64,000 nt of DNA. Origin: Dactylis glomerata. Lineage: Eukaryota > Streptophyta > Magnoliopsida > Poales > Poaceae. The stretch covers positions 9,771,007-9,835,006 of the forward strand of contig QXEO01000546.1 of NCBI GenBank assembly GCA_007115705.1. The letters run 5' to 3'. Below are positions 46,440-56,510 of the stretch, piece after piece. Within the stretch, counting starts at the first letter, position 1. Each line of letters starts with the position of its first letter. Both the position numbers and the translations under genes were made by a program. The notes beneath the pieces were generated by a model. The model made no database searches and was not told the DNA's origin. It saw nothing but the letters and a program-made list of their open reading frames with translations.

Positions 46440-47690
46440 CTACAACGGAGCACATAAGTAAGTAAACATTGAACTGAACTCGGTTGAGTGCAGCGGTCGC
46501 TTGATTATCGCTGGGATTTCCACTGGATGAGCAGGATGCACATACGGAAACACGCCGTGGTCGAAGTACTTGTGAGGGCATTGATATGTGATTGTGCCAT
46601 GTTCAATGGAGTATGCACCCACGTTCCGATTAACATCCAAGAAGATGATATCAGCAGTTGGGTGGAAGCCAAGCACAGAGAAGAGTGAAGACACGGATGA
46701 GTTTGCGTTGATGCGGCTTTCAACATGTTCTGGTTTAGTAACAAGTGCAGTTGCTTCCGGATTCCTTTTCGCTATTTCCATGACACCGACTTGGTGCACT
46801 AGCTTCCACCAAACGCCATTCGCACCGTCAGCCTGCAGATCCCACACCTCGAACAGCGAGAAGTCGAAGTGCGCATACCGAAGGCCCCCGTGGTGGCGCT
46901 CGCCTATCCACCGGTTGAGCGCTGTCGTATCATGGACACGGCCAGGCAGAGGAAAGACTTGGATGGAGTGGTCAAGACAGTGGTATGTGATGAGCTTGTC
47001 CATGGGACGGTACCCAATCCAGTACGCGGTGCCGCTCTGGCCAAGGTACGGCAGTCCGTGAGTTACGACATTGAGAGACGGAGGCTGGATCTGCCTCGCC
47101 TCCCACCGGCCGGTTGTCGAGGAGAACACCTTGAGATCCAGGCATCCGCCGTTCTGATTCCAGTTCCTTGGGTGGTTAAACAGGACCACTTGAAAGCACC
47201 TGACGCTGCCATCTCCGTTGCTAATCACCGATAGGAGTCCAGATAGGTGTTCCGGAGGCCGCGGCAGGCCCGGGAGAGCAACCCACTGCCATGACACCGG
47301 GTTGCAGACGTAGTACTGCACGGGCTTGAACTGCCCTCTTGAGCACAGCAGCAGGCCGGCCGTGGCATGCACAATGAAGATCTCCCTGTCCCTAGCCGGG
47401 GGTCCAGGGGGAGGTTGAGGCAGGAAGGCGAGGTCTGAACCGAGCACGGACTCCGTCGCCGACGGGCGGGCGGATCCGGCGAGGAAGCGGGAGTGCTGCC
47501 ACCACGGGCGGTTGGACTGGAGGAAGACGCCTGAGAGGTAGGGGGCGTGTGATTCCCAGTAGCGGGCGATGAATTCTGGGCTGGGGATGATGAGGTTGTA
47601 GCGGCGGGCGGCGGCGCGGACGCGGTGGAGGCACTTGGCCGGCAGGCGATGGAGGATCTCCTCCAGTATGTTGTCGCACAAGCGATCCAT
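46440..47690 (-). CDS. F-box protein, copy 1
   Basis: Intronless, 416 aa from ATG 47690; the frame extends upstream through a Ser/Pro-rich leader that is unlikely to be translated. N-terminal F-box at residues about 1-42: 'ILEEILHRLPAKCLHRVRAA'. After it come plant F-box-associated beta-propeller features: 'VHATAGLLLCSRG', 'YYVCNPVSWQWVALP', 'VVLFNHPRNWNQNGG', 'VFSSTTGRWE', 'SGTAYWIGY', 'VLGFHPTADIIFLDVN'. The F-box would bind SKP1 and the C-terminal part would select a substrate for ubiquitination; no target can be inferred. Intact. It is a paralogue of 55215-53989 on the same strand, and divergent from the NB-ARC gene, with 700 bp between the starts. Unlike copy 2, no TATA is seen at the matching upstream position. 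Confidence 0.88.
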   Translation of the reverse strand: MDRLCDNILEEILHRLPAKCLHRVRAAARRYNLIIPSPEFIARYWESHAPYLSGVFLQSNRPWWQHSRFLAGSARPSATESVLGSDLAFLPQPPPGPPARDREIFIVHATAGLLLCSRGQFKPVQYYVCNPVSWQWVALPGLPRPPEHLSGLLSVISNGDGSVRCFQVVLFNHPRNWNQNGGCLDLKVFSSTTGRWEARQIQPPSLNVVTHGLPYLGQSGTAYWIGYRPMDKLITYHCLDHSIQVFPLPGRVHDTTALNRWIGERHHGGLRYAHFDFSLFEVWDLQADGANGVWWKLVHQVGVMEIAKRNPEATALVTKPEHVESRINANSSVSSLFSVLGFHPTADIIFLDVNRNVGAYSIEHGTITYQCPHKYFDHGVFPYVHPAHPVEIPAIIKRPLHSTEFSSMFTYLCAPL

Positions 47691-48390
47691 CCTGTTGTAT
47701 GGTGGATTGAGAAGAACAAAAAAGGGATGAATCGAGGCTAGCGGTACAGGAGGAAATCGATCCGCGAGAACTCTTTTCTCCTGGGGTTCTTGCGGCTGCG
47801 GAGAAGAAAAGGTCGAACCTTTGGTGAAAGGGAACGGAGACGGGGAGGGAGACGAAGACGGAGACGGACAGATTTTTTTTTTTTTTTTTGAGATCACGGA
47901 GACGGACAGATAGGTTTACTGTTGAGACAGATGGGCTGGCCCAAGAACCCTTTACTCGACGCGCTACTCGTATATGGCAGGGAGCCCATTAGTTCCTCAG
48001 ACAATCACGAGTCACCGCCTCACCGGATCTATCAGCGATCAGAGGGCAGTCTAAAAATAAACAAATCAGCGATCTGAACCTGTTATGCTGACCAAAATAA
48101 CACGGTTATAGTATAGCAAGATTCTTCCCACTTCCATTACCACCGGCGGCTACTGGTGTTGACCTGCAACTATTCATTGCTTGGTGCCATTCTTTCTATA
48201 GCGAAAGATACTGCAAAGTGCAAACACTGGCATTAAAAAAAAAGGGTTTCAGATTCAGATTGCAGATATAATGCTTTGGCAGCAATAGCTAGCCCATTGC
48301 TATCTCACAAACTCAGATTGCGTCCCTATCTATGTACCTCTAATTAAGGAAAGGAGAGGAGAGGTTCGCCAACTCCAACTAAAATCGACG
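47691..48390. other. Shared intergenic region of divergent F-box and NB-ARC genes
   Basis: Holds the leaders and promoters of both genes. A poly(T) run at 47873-47889 (plus strand) is the only striking feature. No clear TATA for either gene; 'gatataat' at about 48265 is a weak candidate for the plus-strand gene. Confidence 0.35.
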
Positions 48391-49863
48391 ATGGAGGCAA
48401 CTATTTCTGCTATCCTAGGTGAGCTCGCTTCTAGGTCCGTGTCTTTCCTTGTAGACAGATACCTGAAGCGGGCAGCAGCGCCAACCGAGGAGGAGAGCGC
48501 GAGCAGCCTGCAGCGGCTTCTACTGCGAGTTCGCGTCGTCGTGGAGGAGGCGGAGGACCGGCGCATCACGAACCAAGCCATGCTGTATCAGCTCAGCGTA
48601 CTGAGGAAGGAGATGTACAGAGGCTACTACACGCTGGACATGTGCAGATGCCGAGGCGCCGATGATGAGGATCAAGTGAGTCGTCATGCTTTCACCCTGT
48701 CTAAATCCAATCCTGCCAAGCGTGTATGTTTCCATGGTGGCAGCAGCCACAGCACTGTGAAGGAGCTGCAGCAGGTGCTTAGCAGTCTAGAGGCCATCGT
48801 GAGTGATCTGAATGAGTTTGTGGTGCTCTTGGGTAGCTGCCCTCGCCTGTGCCGCCAGCCCTATAGCGTGCACTTGATTTTGGACAGGTGCATGTTCGGT
48901 CGCCAAGTGGAAATGGAACGTGTAATCAGCTTTCTGCTGCAGCCAGAGAGTCCTGGTACACACAAACCATGTGTCCTACCGATCATCGGCCGGGCAAGGG
49001 CGGGGAAGAGCACCCTTGTGGAACACGCCTGTAATGAGGAGAGGGTGCGTGCGCACTTCTCCCAGATTGTCTTCTTCACTCAGGGCGATCTTGAAGATGG
49101 AAGCTTAGAAGAGACTCTTAGAGATGGGGGTGTTGTCCGGTATCAGAACCGTACTGTTACAGATGCAGGAAGAGTATTGATCATCGCTGAACTTGGTGGG
49201 GGGAGGTATTCAAAAAGACTAGAGGAGAATATCAGTGAAGCACTACTGGGAAAACTATACAGGATTCGTGTTGCATCTGGAAGCAAGATCATTGTCACGA
49301 GCAGGTCCGACAAGATTGCGAGCTTCGGATGTACCGAACCGCCTCTCAAGCTTGAGTTCTTAACCCAAGAAGCCTACTGGTACCTGTTCAAGGTGTATGC
49401 ATTCGGGAGCATGGACTTGGCGGATCACCCGAAGCTTGCTTCCATAGCCATGGACATGTGCAGGGAATGTGGAGGGTGCTTCCTGGCTGCCAACATCTTC
49501 CCTCGATTACTGAGATCAAATCCCTGCCCTCGGTTTGGGAGTTCGATCCTTGCAGCCATAAAAGGATTGAAACGGAACCACTACTTGTACACCGCAGCAA
49601 ATCATCAGAAACCAGCAGTATGCAACCCCAGAGTAACTCCAAGTTTTATGGTTCTTGATGACTATGAAATACCTGATTCTGTTGATACCAGCGCAGCTCC
49701 CAGGTTAAAAGTGCTAGATGTCCTGTTTGGAAGTGCTAGGCCTAGAGGAAGATTTGATGCTCTCGCGTGGAAATCCCAGATACCACCTCACTACAGCTAC
49801 ATCTATAGCGGTGAGATTCGGCGACCAAAGTGCAAGGTCGTCAGGAGCAAGAGAATTGGATAA
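48391..49863 (+). CDS. NB-ARC protein without LRR, NLR-like
   Basis: 490 aa, one open frame from ATG 48391. Residues 1-150 resemble the Rx-type coiled-coil N-terminus of grass NLRs ('EATISAILGELASRSVSFL', 'LLRVRVVVEEAEDRRITNQA'). The NB-ARC part has a P-loop GRARAGKS at 200-207, RNBS-B 'GSKIIVTSRSDK' at about 297-308 and an RNBS-C-like 'LKLEFLTQEAYWYLFKVYAF'. The Walker B position reads 'RVLIIAELGG', lacking the usual paired Asp, and the GLPL position is 'GGCFLAAN'. No MHD and no LRR follow, though a stop ends the frame cleanly after a basic tail. Grasses have a recurrent family of such LRR-less NLRs, so it need not be truncated. Likely cytosolic; a role in immunity is inference. ATP hydrolysis may be impaired. 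Confidence 0.85.
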   Translation: MEATISAILGELASRSVSFLVDRYLKRAAAPTEEESASSLQRLLLRVRVVVEEAEDRRITNQAMLYQLSVLRKEMYRGYYTLDMCRCRGADDEDQVSRHAFTLSKSNPAKRVCFHGGSSHSTVKELQQVLSSLEAIVSDLNEFVVLLGSCPRLCRQPYSVHLILDRCMFGRQVEMERVISFLLQPESPGTHKPCVLPIIGRARAGKSTLVEHACNEERVRAHFSQIVFFTQGDLEDGSLEETLRDGGVVRYQNRTVTDAGRVLIIAELGGGRYSKRLEENISEALLGKLYRIRVASGSKIIVTSRSDKIASFGCTEPPLKLEFLTQEAYWYLFKVYAFGSMDLADHPKLASIAMDMCRECGGCFLAANIFPRLLRSNPCPRFGSSILAAIKGLKRNHYLYTAANHQKPAVCNPRVTPSFMVLDDYEIPDSVDTSAAPRLKVLDVLFGSARPRGRFDALAWKSQIPPHYSYIYSGEIRRPKCKVVRSKRIG

Positions 49864-50344
49864 TGGAAGCTGCATGTGGATAGTCACCTGTATCAGCTAT
49901 ATGTATCAATTGTTCTCATAAATAATAATAGTTATCTCCATAAGGGTGATTTCAGCGTTAAATACCTTTAAGCAAGTGGTACCTTAGAGCAATAGGGCAT
50001 ATTAAAAGTTGTAGCAATGTATATTGTCTTCTTCAACAATCAATATGCATACATGTCTGATGTCAGAAGCTAATGCAAGCAGATCTGAAACCATCTCTGT
50101 GGCCCTGTTATTGCCCGTTAACTTATTTGAGTAATTTAGGAGCTTCCAGCATCCTCTGCATTCAGCACTTTGAAGGAAGGCATGCACTAGGTAGTACAGC
50201 AGTAGGCACTGATTTGAGGCAGCAACTAACGCATGGTCAGCTTATAGTTCATTACAGACCAACTGAATAAGCTTCGAACGCATATATTTGAAACAACAGA
50301 ATACAATGGGCACAATAAGAAGCTACTGCATCTGCAGCATTCGG
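49864..50344. other. 3' flank of NB-ARC gene and start of duplicated unit 2
   Basis: AT-rich, with no gene. From about 50210 it is homologous to unit 1 (37075 onward). Confidence 0.45.
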
Positions 50345-50535
50345 CGTCTGAATCACCTTCGTCTACTCCAGCCCGCAGATCAACCTGCGTGGCAAACGGC
50401 ATACCACCTGCTAAACCAGCACCAGCTAAGACTTATTTCATTTTCCTCTTTGAACTGCTGAATCAGTTTTGTTCTGTAACTCTCTTCTTCATCAATGAAA
50501 TCCAACAATCTGTTGGTTTTTCGTCAAAAAAGAGC
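50345..50535 (+). mobile_element. LINE 3'-end fragment
   Basis: This stretch is absent from the matching place in unit 1. It ends 'ctcttcttcatcaatgaaa', 'tccaacaatctgttgg', 'tttttcgtcaaaaaag', the common 3' tail type of grass LINEs. No reliable target duplication. Confidence 0.5.
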
Positions 50536-50668
50536 TAAATTGGCACAGCAGAGCTACAAGAAAATATGCACACCTACGGGAAAATCAATACTACATATAA
50601 AAAAATGACTCCATGAGGATTATGCTTCCCAGTAACAAATCTGCAGAGCTGTATATGCCACTTGCAGG

Positions 50669-51483
50669 TAAGGCTGGACATCGGTTACGGGCTTTTGGCT
50701 CGGCCCGGTCCAGAGCTGGCTCGGCCCGAACTCGGCTCGGCCCGAACTCGGCTCGGCCCGAGATAGTGAAGGACGGAGCCGAGCCCAAAATCCTGGACCG
50801 TTGCGGGCCAAAAGCTCGCCCGGCTCGGCTCGCAAATTTATTTTTTTAGAGAGGGAGGAGCTGGGCTGCTGCACTAGAAGCCCTGTTAGCCAATAATCCA
50901 TCGGGAGAGACAAGCACCACCTCGACGAGGCGCCAGACCAGCCCAGCCCATGATCAGGAGATGATTGATAAGTACCGGAGAATGTTTATTACTGTATTAT
51001 TTTTTGAACAGAGAACAGCAAGGATCGCTTAACTCTGGACGCCGCCGATTCTTGTACTTAAACGAAAAATTTCATGGGGCTGTTGTCTCCATCATCCACG
51101 CTACTGGAAAGAGCCAGGACATGTCATGTGTGTTATGTCATTACATTCAGGTTCCTCTAAGTGAAAATGGTGAAAACTTTAGGTTCTTAATTGTTGATTC
51201 TATTCATTGGAATAGATTCATACATAGTTCAATTGTTATTCTGTGAAGTTTCATGAAAAAATTTGAATGTTTAAATGCTCAATTTCTTTGCACAAATTTG
51301 AACGTATACTGTTCATGTACCACAACGAGCCGGCTCGAGCTAGACGGAGTTTTTCGCCAGCTCGGGCCGAGCCCATTTTCTCGGACCGAAGCTCCAACCA
51401 GCCAGCCCGAGCCGAGCCAGATTTGTACGAGCTGAAATGCAGCTCGCACCGAGCCCAGCCCGAGCTGGCTCGTGTCCACCTTA
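50669..51483. mobile_element. hAT-like non-autonomous element, 815 bp
   Basis: Perfect 8-bp duplication CTTGCAGG (50661-50668 and 51484-51491) with imperfect inverted ends: taaggctggaca at left, tgtccacctta at right. Both subterminal regions are packed with short words such as ggctcggcccga (50697-50765) and their complements (51330-51475), so the ends can pair extensively. No transposase. The segment is missing from unit 1. Confidence 0.82.
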
Positions 51484-51491
51484 CTTGCAGG

Positions 51492-51896
51492 TAAAACTGA
51501 GGAACCATAGCTTTAAAAGCTAAGCGACTAGATGAATCCTCAAATGTGCACTAGGCCATGACAATACAGGTTATAAAATTCAATTCATATATACCAGAGA
51601 GAGAGAAAGAGAGAGATTGTTTCACTAATGGATATATGTCATTACAAGTTGCTTCAAAACTGAATACTGTTGTATTATCTCATCAGAAACTGCTCTAAAA
51701 ACTGCAGAATGTTTCAAATTCTATTCTTAACTGGCACTAGCGGAAATACTTGCGAACTAAAATTTCAAGACAGTAAAGAAACCTAGTTTAGTCACAATAA
51801 AATGAACACCTCCCCTCATAAATTTGACAGTTGACGTTATTTGTACTGAGTTTTTTGGGATGAAAAGGTATCACTTCCCCGGCTCCCTTTCATTCA
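51492..51896. other. Duplicated segment (unit 2), no gene
   Basis: Matches 37440-37511 joined to 39998-40130, thereby showing the pre-insertion state of the LINE in unit 1. It contains a (ga)n-like run at 51597-51616. Confidence 0.6.
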
Positions 51897-53414
51897 TGTA
51901 GGATTGCGGAATATGATTGTATTGATACTTGGATTGATGTTTACAATGAGCCTCTTGGGCTGTTTATATAGTAGTACCAAACTTGGAGACTAAGAAACCT
52001 AGTAGAGATAGATCTAGATTACAACTTTAAACTACCAAATATACCTAAGACGTGATATACTCTAACACCCCCCCGCAGTCGGATCGGCAGTGAAGCGGAC
52101 GGTCTGACTGGAGCATAAGCCGGAGGTGATGTGGTAGCCCTTGTTGCCGATGTCGATGTAGCCGGGAGTGAGCGTGCTGTCGTCGTGGTCGATGATGCCG
52201 TTGGTGATGTAGTCGCCGTAGATGAAGTCGATGAGGTTGATGTTGTCGAGGTCGATGTCGTCGTTGAGCCGAAGAAAATTCGCCGTAGTGTTTGCAGTTG
52301 TAGTAGTAGTACTTGAGGTAGACGAGGCGGTAGTCGAAGGAGCTCGATCCGCAGTGCCGAGTTTGCCAGACTCGGGAGCGTGTCGGGGACGAAGGCACGC
52401 ATCGGTGTTGCCAGCACCGGACGTGCGAAGACAGGGACCATCATGAGCCATGCCCGCCAGAGCCGGTAGAGGTAGCAGAGAAGATCTCCGTAAACGGTCG
52501 GTGCGAAGAAGTTGTCCGCCGTGTCGGAGTAGACGAAGTAGCTGCAAGGAGAAAACGTGTGCACGGACGTGCAAATAAAAATAGACTGCAACTCTGGCGG
52601 CAAGGTCGTGATGGACGAAGAAGAAGTGGTAGTTGTCGATGGCGATTGAATTGTAGTGGTCGTAGTTGGCGGGATTAAACCCGGATTTTCTGCTTGGAGT
52701 TGCGCGGCGTCGCTAGTAGGAGAAAAGAAAATTTTGTTTGGGGTGAAGAAAGAAAAAGAAAAAAAAATCTGTTGGCATTGACGACGATCGGTGGTGACGG
52801 CGACGATGGGGGAAGGTGGGATAGTTGTTGGTGATGATGACCAAAAATCACGTAGGTGCGACCTTGTGCTCGATGGCGTGGAAGAGAACGGCTTGATCGT
52901 GGGAAGCTGCAGCTTGGCGTGGATTTGAGCTATGCATCTTGCCTAATGCACATGCACGTAACATGCAATATGGCCAGGCTGTGGCGTGTGCAGGCGGGGG
53001 CTTGAGGCTTGGGGCAGTCCGTCGGTGCAGAAGCATTGGCGAGAAGGCTAACTGGTGTTGGTGGCAGAAGAGAAAAACAGATCTAATGGAAGAACGAAAA
53101 TTGCTAAAACTATAGATTGGAGAAAAAACTAGCTACGAGATCTGGTGCCCCCGGCAGAGATCATGGAGATCGATCTCGCCGGGGGCGGCGCGGCGGAAGC
53201 GGTGGTGGCTAAACCCTAGGCGGAACGAACCGCTCTGATACCATGTAGGATTGCGGAATATGATTGTATTGATACTTGGATTGATGTTTACAATGAGCCT
53301 CTTGGGCTGTTTATATAGTAGTACCAAACTTGGAGACTAAGAAACCTAGTAGAGATAGATCTAGATTACAACTTTAAATTACCAAATATACCTAAGACGT
53401 GATATACTCTAACA
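51897..53414 (-). mobile_element. TRIM-like small LTR element, 1518 bp
   Basis: Two 171-bp LTRs (51897-52067, 53244-53414) differing at one base, flanked by a perfect 5-bp duplication ATTCA (51892-51896, 53415-53419). On minus: 5' LTR at the right, Met-tRNA primer-binding site TGGTATCAGAGC (53231-53242), an internal region, then a G-rich polypurine tract (52068-52075) before the 3' LTR. No gag or pol, so it is mobilised by a copia-type partner. The 1176-bp interior is large for a TRIM and has overlapping open frames on minus (52603-52019 and 52574-52062) without a recognised domain; it may be captured host sequence. Confidence 0.92.
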
Positions 53415-53419
53415 ATTCA

Positions 53420-53988
53420 GAAAACAAACCAACGAGTTCGCACAACCCTAAACAAAGCTACAGGAAAAGAAAGCAAACAAGTATCTTCGACAAAACCTTT
53501 CGAAAAGCACTTCAGAACAAGGCTGCACAAAACGGCAACCAAACTTACAGCAACCACAAAATCTAAGTATACTACTTTTTTTCAGAGAAACTAATACCAG
53601 GACCTAGAACACTAAGCTACCAACTCTCTTCTGTCCGACATCTTCCTCTTCTCCTGGCGCCGCACATCGTGGAGCATCACAGACTAGCACCACGTGAACC
53701 GCCTGATCACCAGGATGTGCCTTGAGGTACTCGAGCGATGCATGTCCACCATGGCTTGCGGCTTCAGCAGAAGAACGCCAGGTCATGTACTGAGTATTAG
53801 TACTCTAGGACTATCATTGCCCAATAATATGGCCATTCATATCAAAGCTGAGTTCAAATACATCAGAGACTGAAAGATAAAATGGCAGCTGTCATAGCCG
53901 ATTGCAAATAAAATGGGCAAGCATACTCATGCAAATGGAGCACAACAGAAGCAAGTAAACATATTATTAACTGAAGTACGAGATAGAT
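53420..53988. other. 3' flank of F-box copy 2, no gene
   Basis: A 60-codon minus frame (53786-53604) lacks recognisable features. 53845-53985 is homologous to the sequence either side of the Helitron and downstream of F-box copy 1 (ttcaaa/tacatcag, ggagcaca, aagtaaacat). Confidence 0.5.
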
Positions 53989-55215
53989 TTAGGAGCGCTT
54001 TGACTTGGGTGGCTTCTTCTTTATGTTTGGGATCTTGACTGGGTGAGGAGGATGCACATACGGAAACACGTCGTGGTGCAAGTACTGGTGAGAGCATTGG
54101 TGTCTGGTTGTGCCATGTTTGATGGAGTATGCAACGACGGCCCCGTTAACATCCAAGAAGATGATATCATCGGAAGTTGGGTGGAATCCAAGCACCGAGA
54201 AGAGTGTGTTTGATTTGATGCGGCATTCAACATATTTCCGTTTAGTAACAATGGCAGTTGCTTCTGGATTCCGTCCCGCTAGCTCCATGACATCAACTTG
54301 GTGCACCAGCTCCCACTCGGTGCCATCTACACCACCGGTCTGCAGATCCCACACCTGGAACACCGAGCAGTCGAAATGCGCGTACCGAAGACCCCCGCAC
54401 TTGCGCTCCCCTATGCACCGGTTCAGCGCCGGAGTAGTGCCCTCAACACCCTCAACCCGGCTGGGCACAGGAAGGACCTGGACAGTGTGGTCAAGACAGT
54501 TGTATGCAATGAGCTGGGTCATGGGCATGTACCCTAGCCAGTATGCCGTGCCACTCTGGCCGAGGAACGGCGGCGCATAGGTTTGCACGACAATCGGTAT
54601 CGGAGGCAGGATTCTCTTTTCCACCCACTGGCCGCTGGCCGAGGAGAACACCATGAGATCCAGGGATCCGTCAGCAAAGGCAAAGGCATCCCAGAACCTT
54701 GGGTGGTTGAAAAGGACGACTTGGAAGCGCTTGCTGCCATCTCCATTGGTGATCACCGACAGAAGTCCTGACAGGTACGCCGGAAGCCACGGCGGCTCCG
54801 GGAGAGCGACCCACTGGCAAGTCACCGGGTTGCAGACGTAGTAGTGCACCGCCTTGTATTTGCCCCTGGAGCACAGCAGCAGGCCGGCCGTCGCGTGAAC
54901 GATGAAGATCTCCCTGCTCCTGGCCGCGGGTCCGTCGGGGCGAGGCAAGAAGGCGAGGTCTGAAGCGAACATGGACTCCGTCGCGGACGGGTGGGCGGAC
55001 GCGTCGAGGAAGCGAGAGTGTTGCCGCCAGGGGTGGTCGGACTGGATAAAGACGCCGGAGAGGTAGGGGGAGAGCGACTCCAAGTATCGAGTGGCGAATC
55101 CAGGGTTGAGGTATATTAGGTTGTAGCGGCGGGCGACAGCGCGGACGCGGTGGAGGTACTTGACCGGCAGGCGGCGGAGGATGTCCTCCACCACGTGATC
55201 GCAGAGGAGATCCAT
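53989..55215 (-). CDS. F-box protein, copy 2
   Basis: Intronless, 408 aa from ATG 55215. F-box at residues about 1-42 ('VVEDILRRLPVKYLHRVRAV'), followed by the same propeller-type strands as copy 1: 'VHATAGLLLCSRG', 'YYVCNPVTCQWVALPEP', 'VFSSASGQWVEKR', 'SGTAYWLGY', 'VLGFHPTSDDIIFLDVN'. The C-terminus is short and basic (KKKPPKSKRS), unlike the longer hydrophobic tail of copy 1. Intact. Probable SKP1-binding adaptor of an SCF ubiquitin ligase with unknown target. Same orientation as copy 1, about 7.5 kb away; flanks are shared as well, so they arose by segmental duplication. Confidence 0.88.
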   Translation of the reverse strand: MDLLCDHVVEDILRRLPVKYLHRVRAVARRYNLIYLNPGFATRYLESLSPYLSGVFIQSDHPWRQHSRFLDASAHPSATESMFASDLAFLPRPDGPAARSREIFIVHATAGLLLCSRGKYKAVHYYVCNPVTCQWVALPEPPWLPAYLSGLLSVITNGDGSKRFQVVLFNHPRFWDAFAFADGSLDLMVFSSASGQWVEKRILPPIPIVVQTYAPPFLGQSGTAYWLGYMPMTQLIAYNCLDHTVQVLPVPSRVEGVEGTTPALNRCIGERKCGGLRYAHFDCSVFQVWDLQTGGVDGTEWELVHQVDVMELAGRNPEATAIVTKRKYVECRIKSNTLFSVLGFHPTSDDIIFLDVNGAVVAYSIKHGTTRHQCSHQYLHHDVFPYVHPPHPVKIPNIKKKPPKSKRS

Positions 55216-55314
55216 AGTACCGACAGTTGATCGGGCTCCGGCGAGAGTTTCTATTGTGCGGCTGATCAATTGAGAGGAAAACCAACAAATCGAGGCTTGC
55301 AGTATAGGCCCGGC

Positions 55315-55323
55315 GTTATAAAT
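55315..55323 (-). promoter_or_regulatory. TATA box of F-box copy 2
   Basis: 'atttataac' on minus about 100 bp before the ATG. The aligned position upstream of copy 1 (about 47740-47760) lacks a TATA. Confidence 0.5.
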
Positions 55324-55329
55324 CGCGAG

Positions 55330-56510
55330 GGGTTCTTGCGGCTCACGGCCTTACGTACGGGGAAGGAAAGGTGGAAGCCTGGAAGGGAACCTTTTTTTCA
55401 TGCCTACATCTACCTCCGAGACTTCTAGGCGTACGATACTTTTGTGTCCGATGTTTGTACGACAGCAAATCCACCGTTTGTGCTTTCCTTTCCTGTGCCA
55501 CACCTATAGATGGTTCGATGAAGCCTATAGTACACAAATTCGTACGCATAGCAAGTCTCATCTAGACTAGAAACTTGTTCAACTCGAATTTTGTTTAAAA
55601 TTTTAAATTGTTCAAATTTCCGAAAAGAAAAGAAGAAGAATAAAAACAGAAAAAAGAAAATAAGGTTCTACTGGGCCGGCCCAACTGGGCGCTCCCACGG
55701 GCGGAGCTATCCTAGCTCCACCTTGAAGCGGAGCATAGGAGCCTCCCTCTATTCCCCTCGCTATCTCCTACCTCGCGCCGCCAGAGTAGATGCAGCTCTG
55801 CGTCTCTAGCTTCTCTCTCTGAGCAGCGCACGCGGGGCCCCGCCCAGTCCGTAACTTGACTCCTTTCTACCATTTTAGATGTTGCCCGACCTAGGCCTAT
55901 ACGCGCGCTGCCAAGGTCCCGACGCCCTCCCACCGCATCTGACCGTGTTGGTGCCTGGCGGTGGACCTTGAGCTCCGGGAGCGTTGCCTTAACGACTGCA
56001 GCGTCTGCTGCATCCTTGCTCACCCTGAAGGACGCGCAAGCTCCTCCTCCTCCCCGTCCAATTTGGGGACGCTATTGCTGCTGCTCCACACCAGACTATC
56101 TGCGCCTGCCTCGCAAAGATTGACTATCGAGTAGGGAAAGAGGAGGCAAGTCCGCTCGGGAAAGCCCCTCCCACGGCGGCCACCACAGATACAGCTTCTC
56201 CCGGCCAGCGGCACGTGCAGCGGGAGCATGCGGACGAGGGTTGAAGGCCTAGCGGCGGGCGTGGGCACGGGGACAGGTGAGCACGAAGGCAGGGAGGGGA
56301 AAACAAATCTCGGACAATGTTTTAACCAGTATTTTTTGAAAAAACCGAAAATACCGGTGCTAAACAGTATTTTTTTTCCAACGGAAAGGACAAAAAACGT
56401 TGGTGTGAAGAATTTATCCATCGGTTGATTCCTTGTCCTGTCCCCACTTTCGTTTACCTCTTTCTAAAAGAAATAAAAAACGAACAAAATCAGGGAAAGA
56501 CAACCAGGCC
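55330..56510. other. Intergenic DNA, no recognised gene
   Basis: Several short open frames on both strands (up to 133 codons) overlap in a GC-rich block at 55680-56300, but none shows a domain or conserved motif. Confidence 0.35.
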
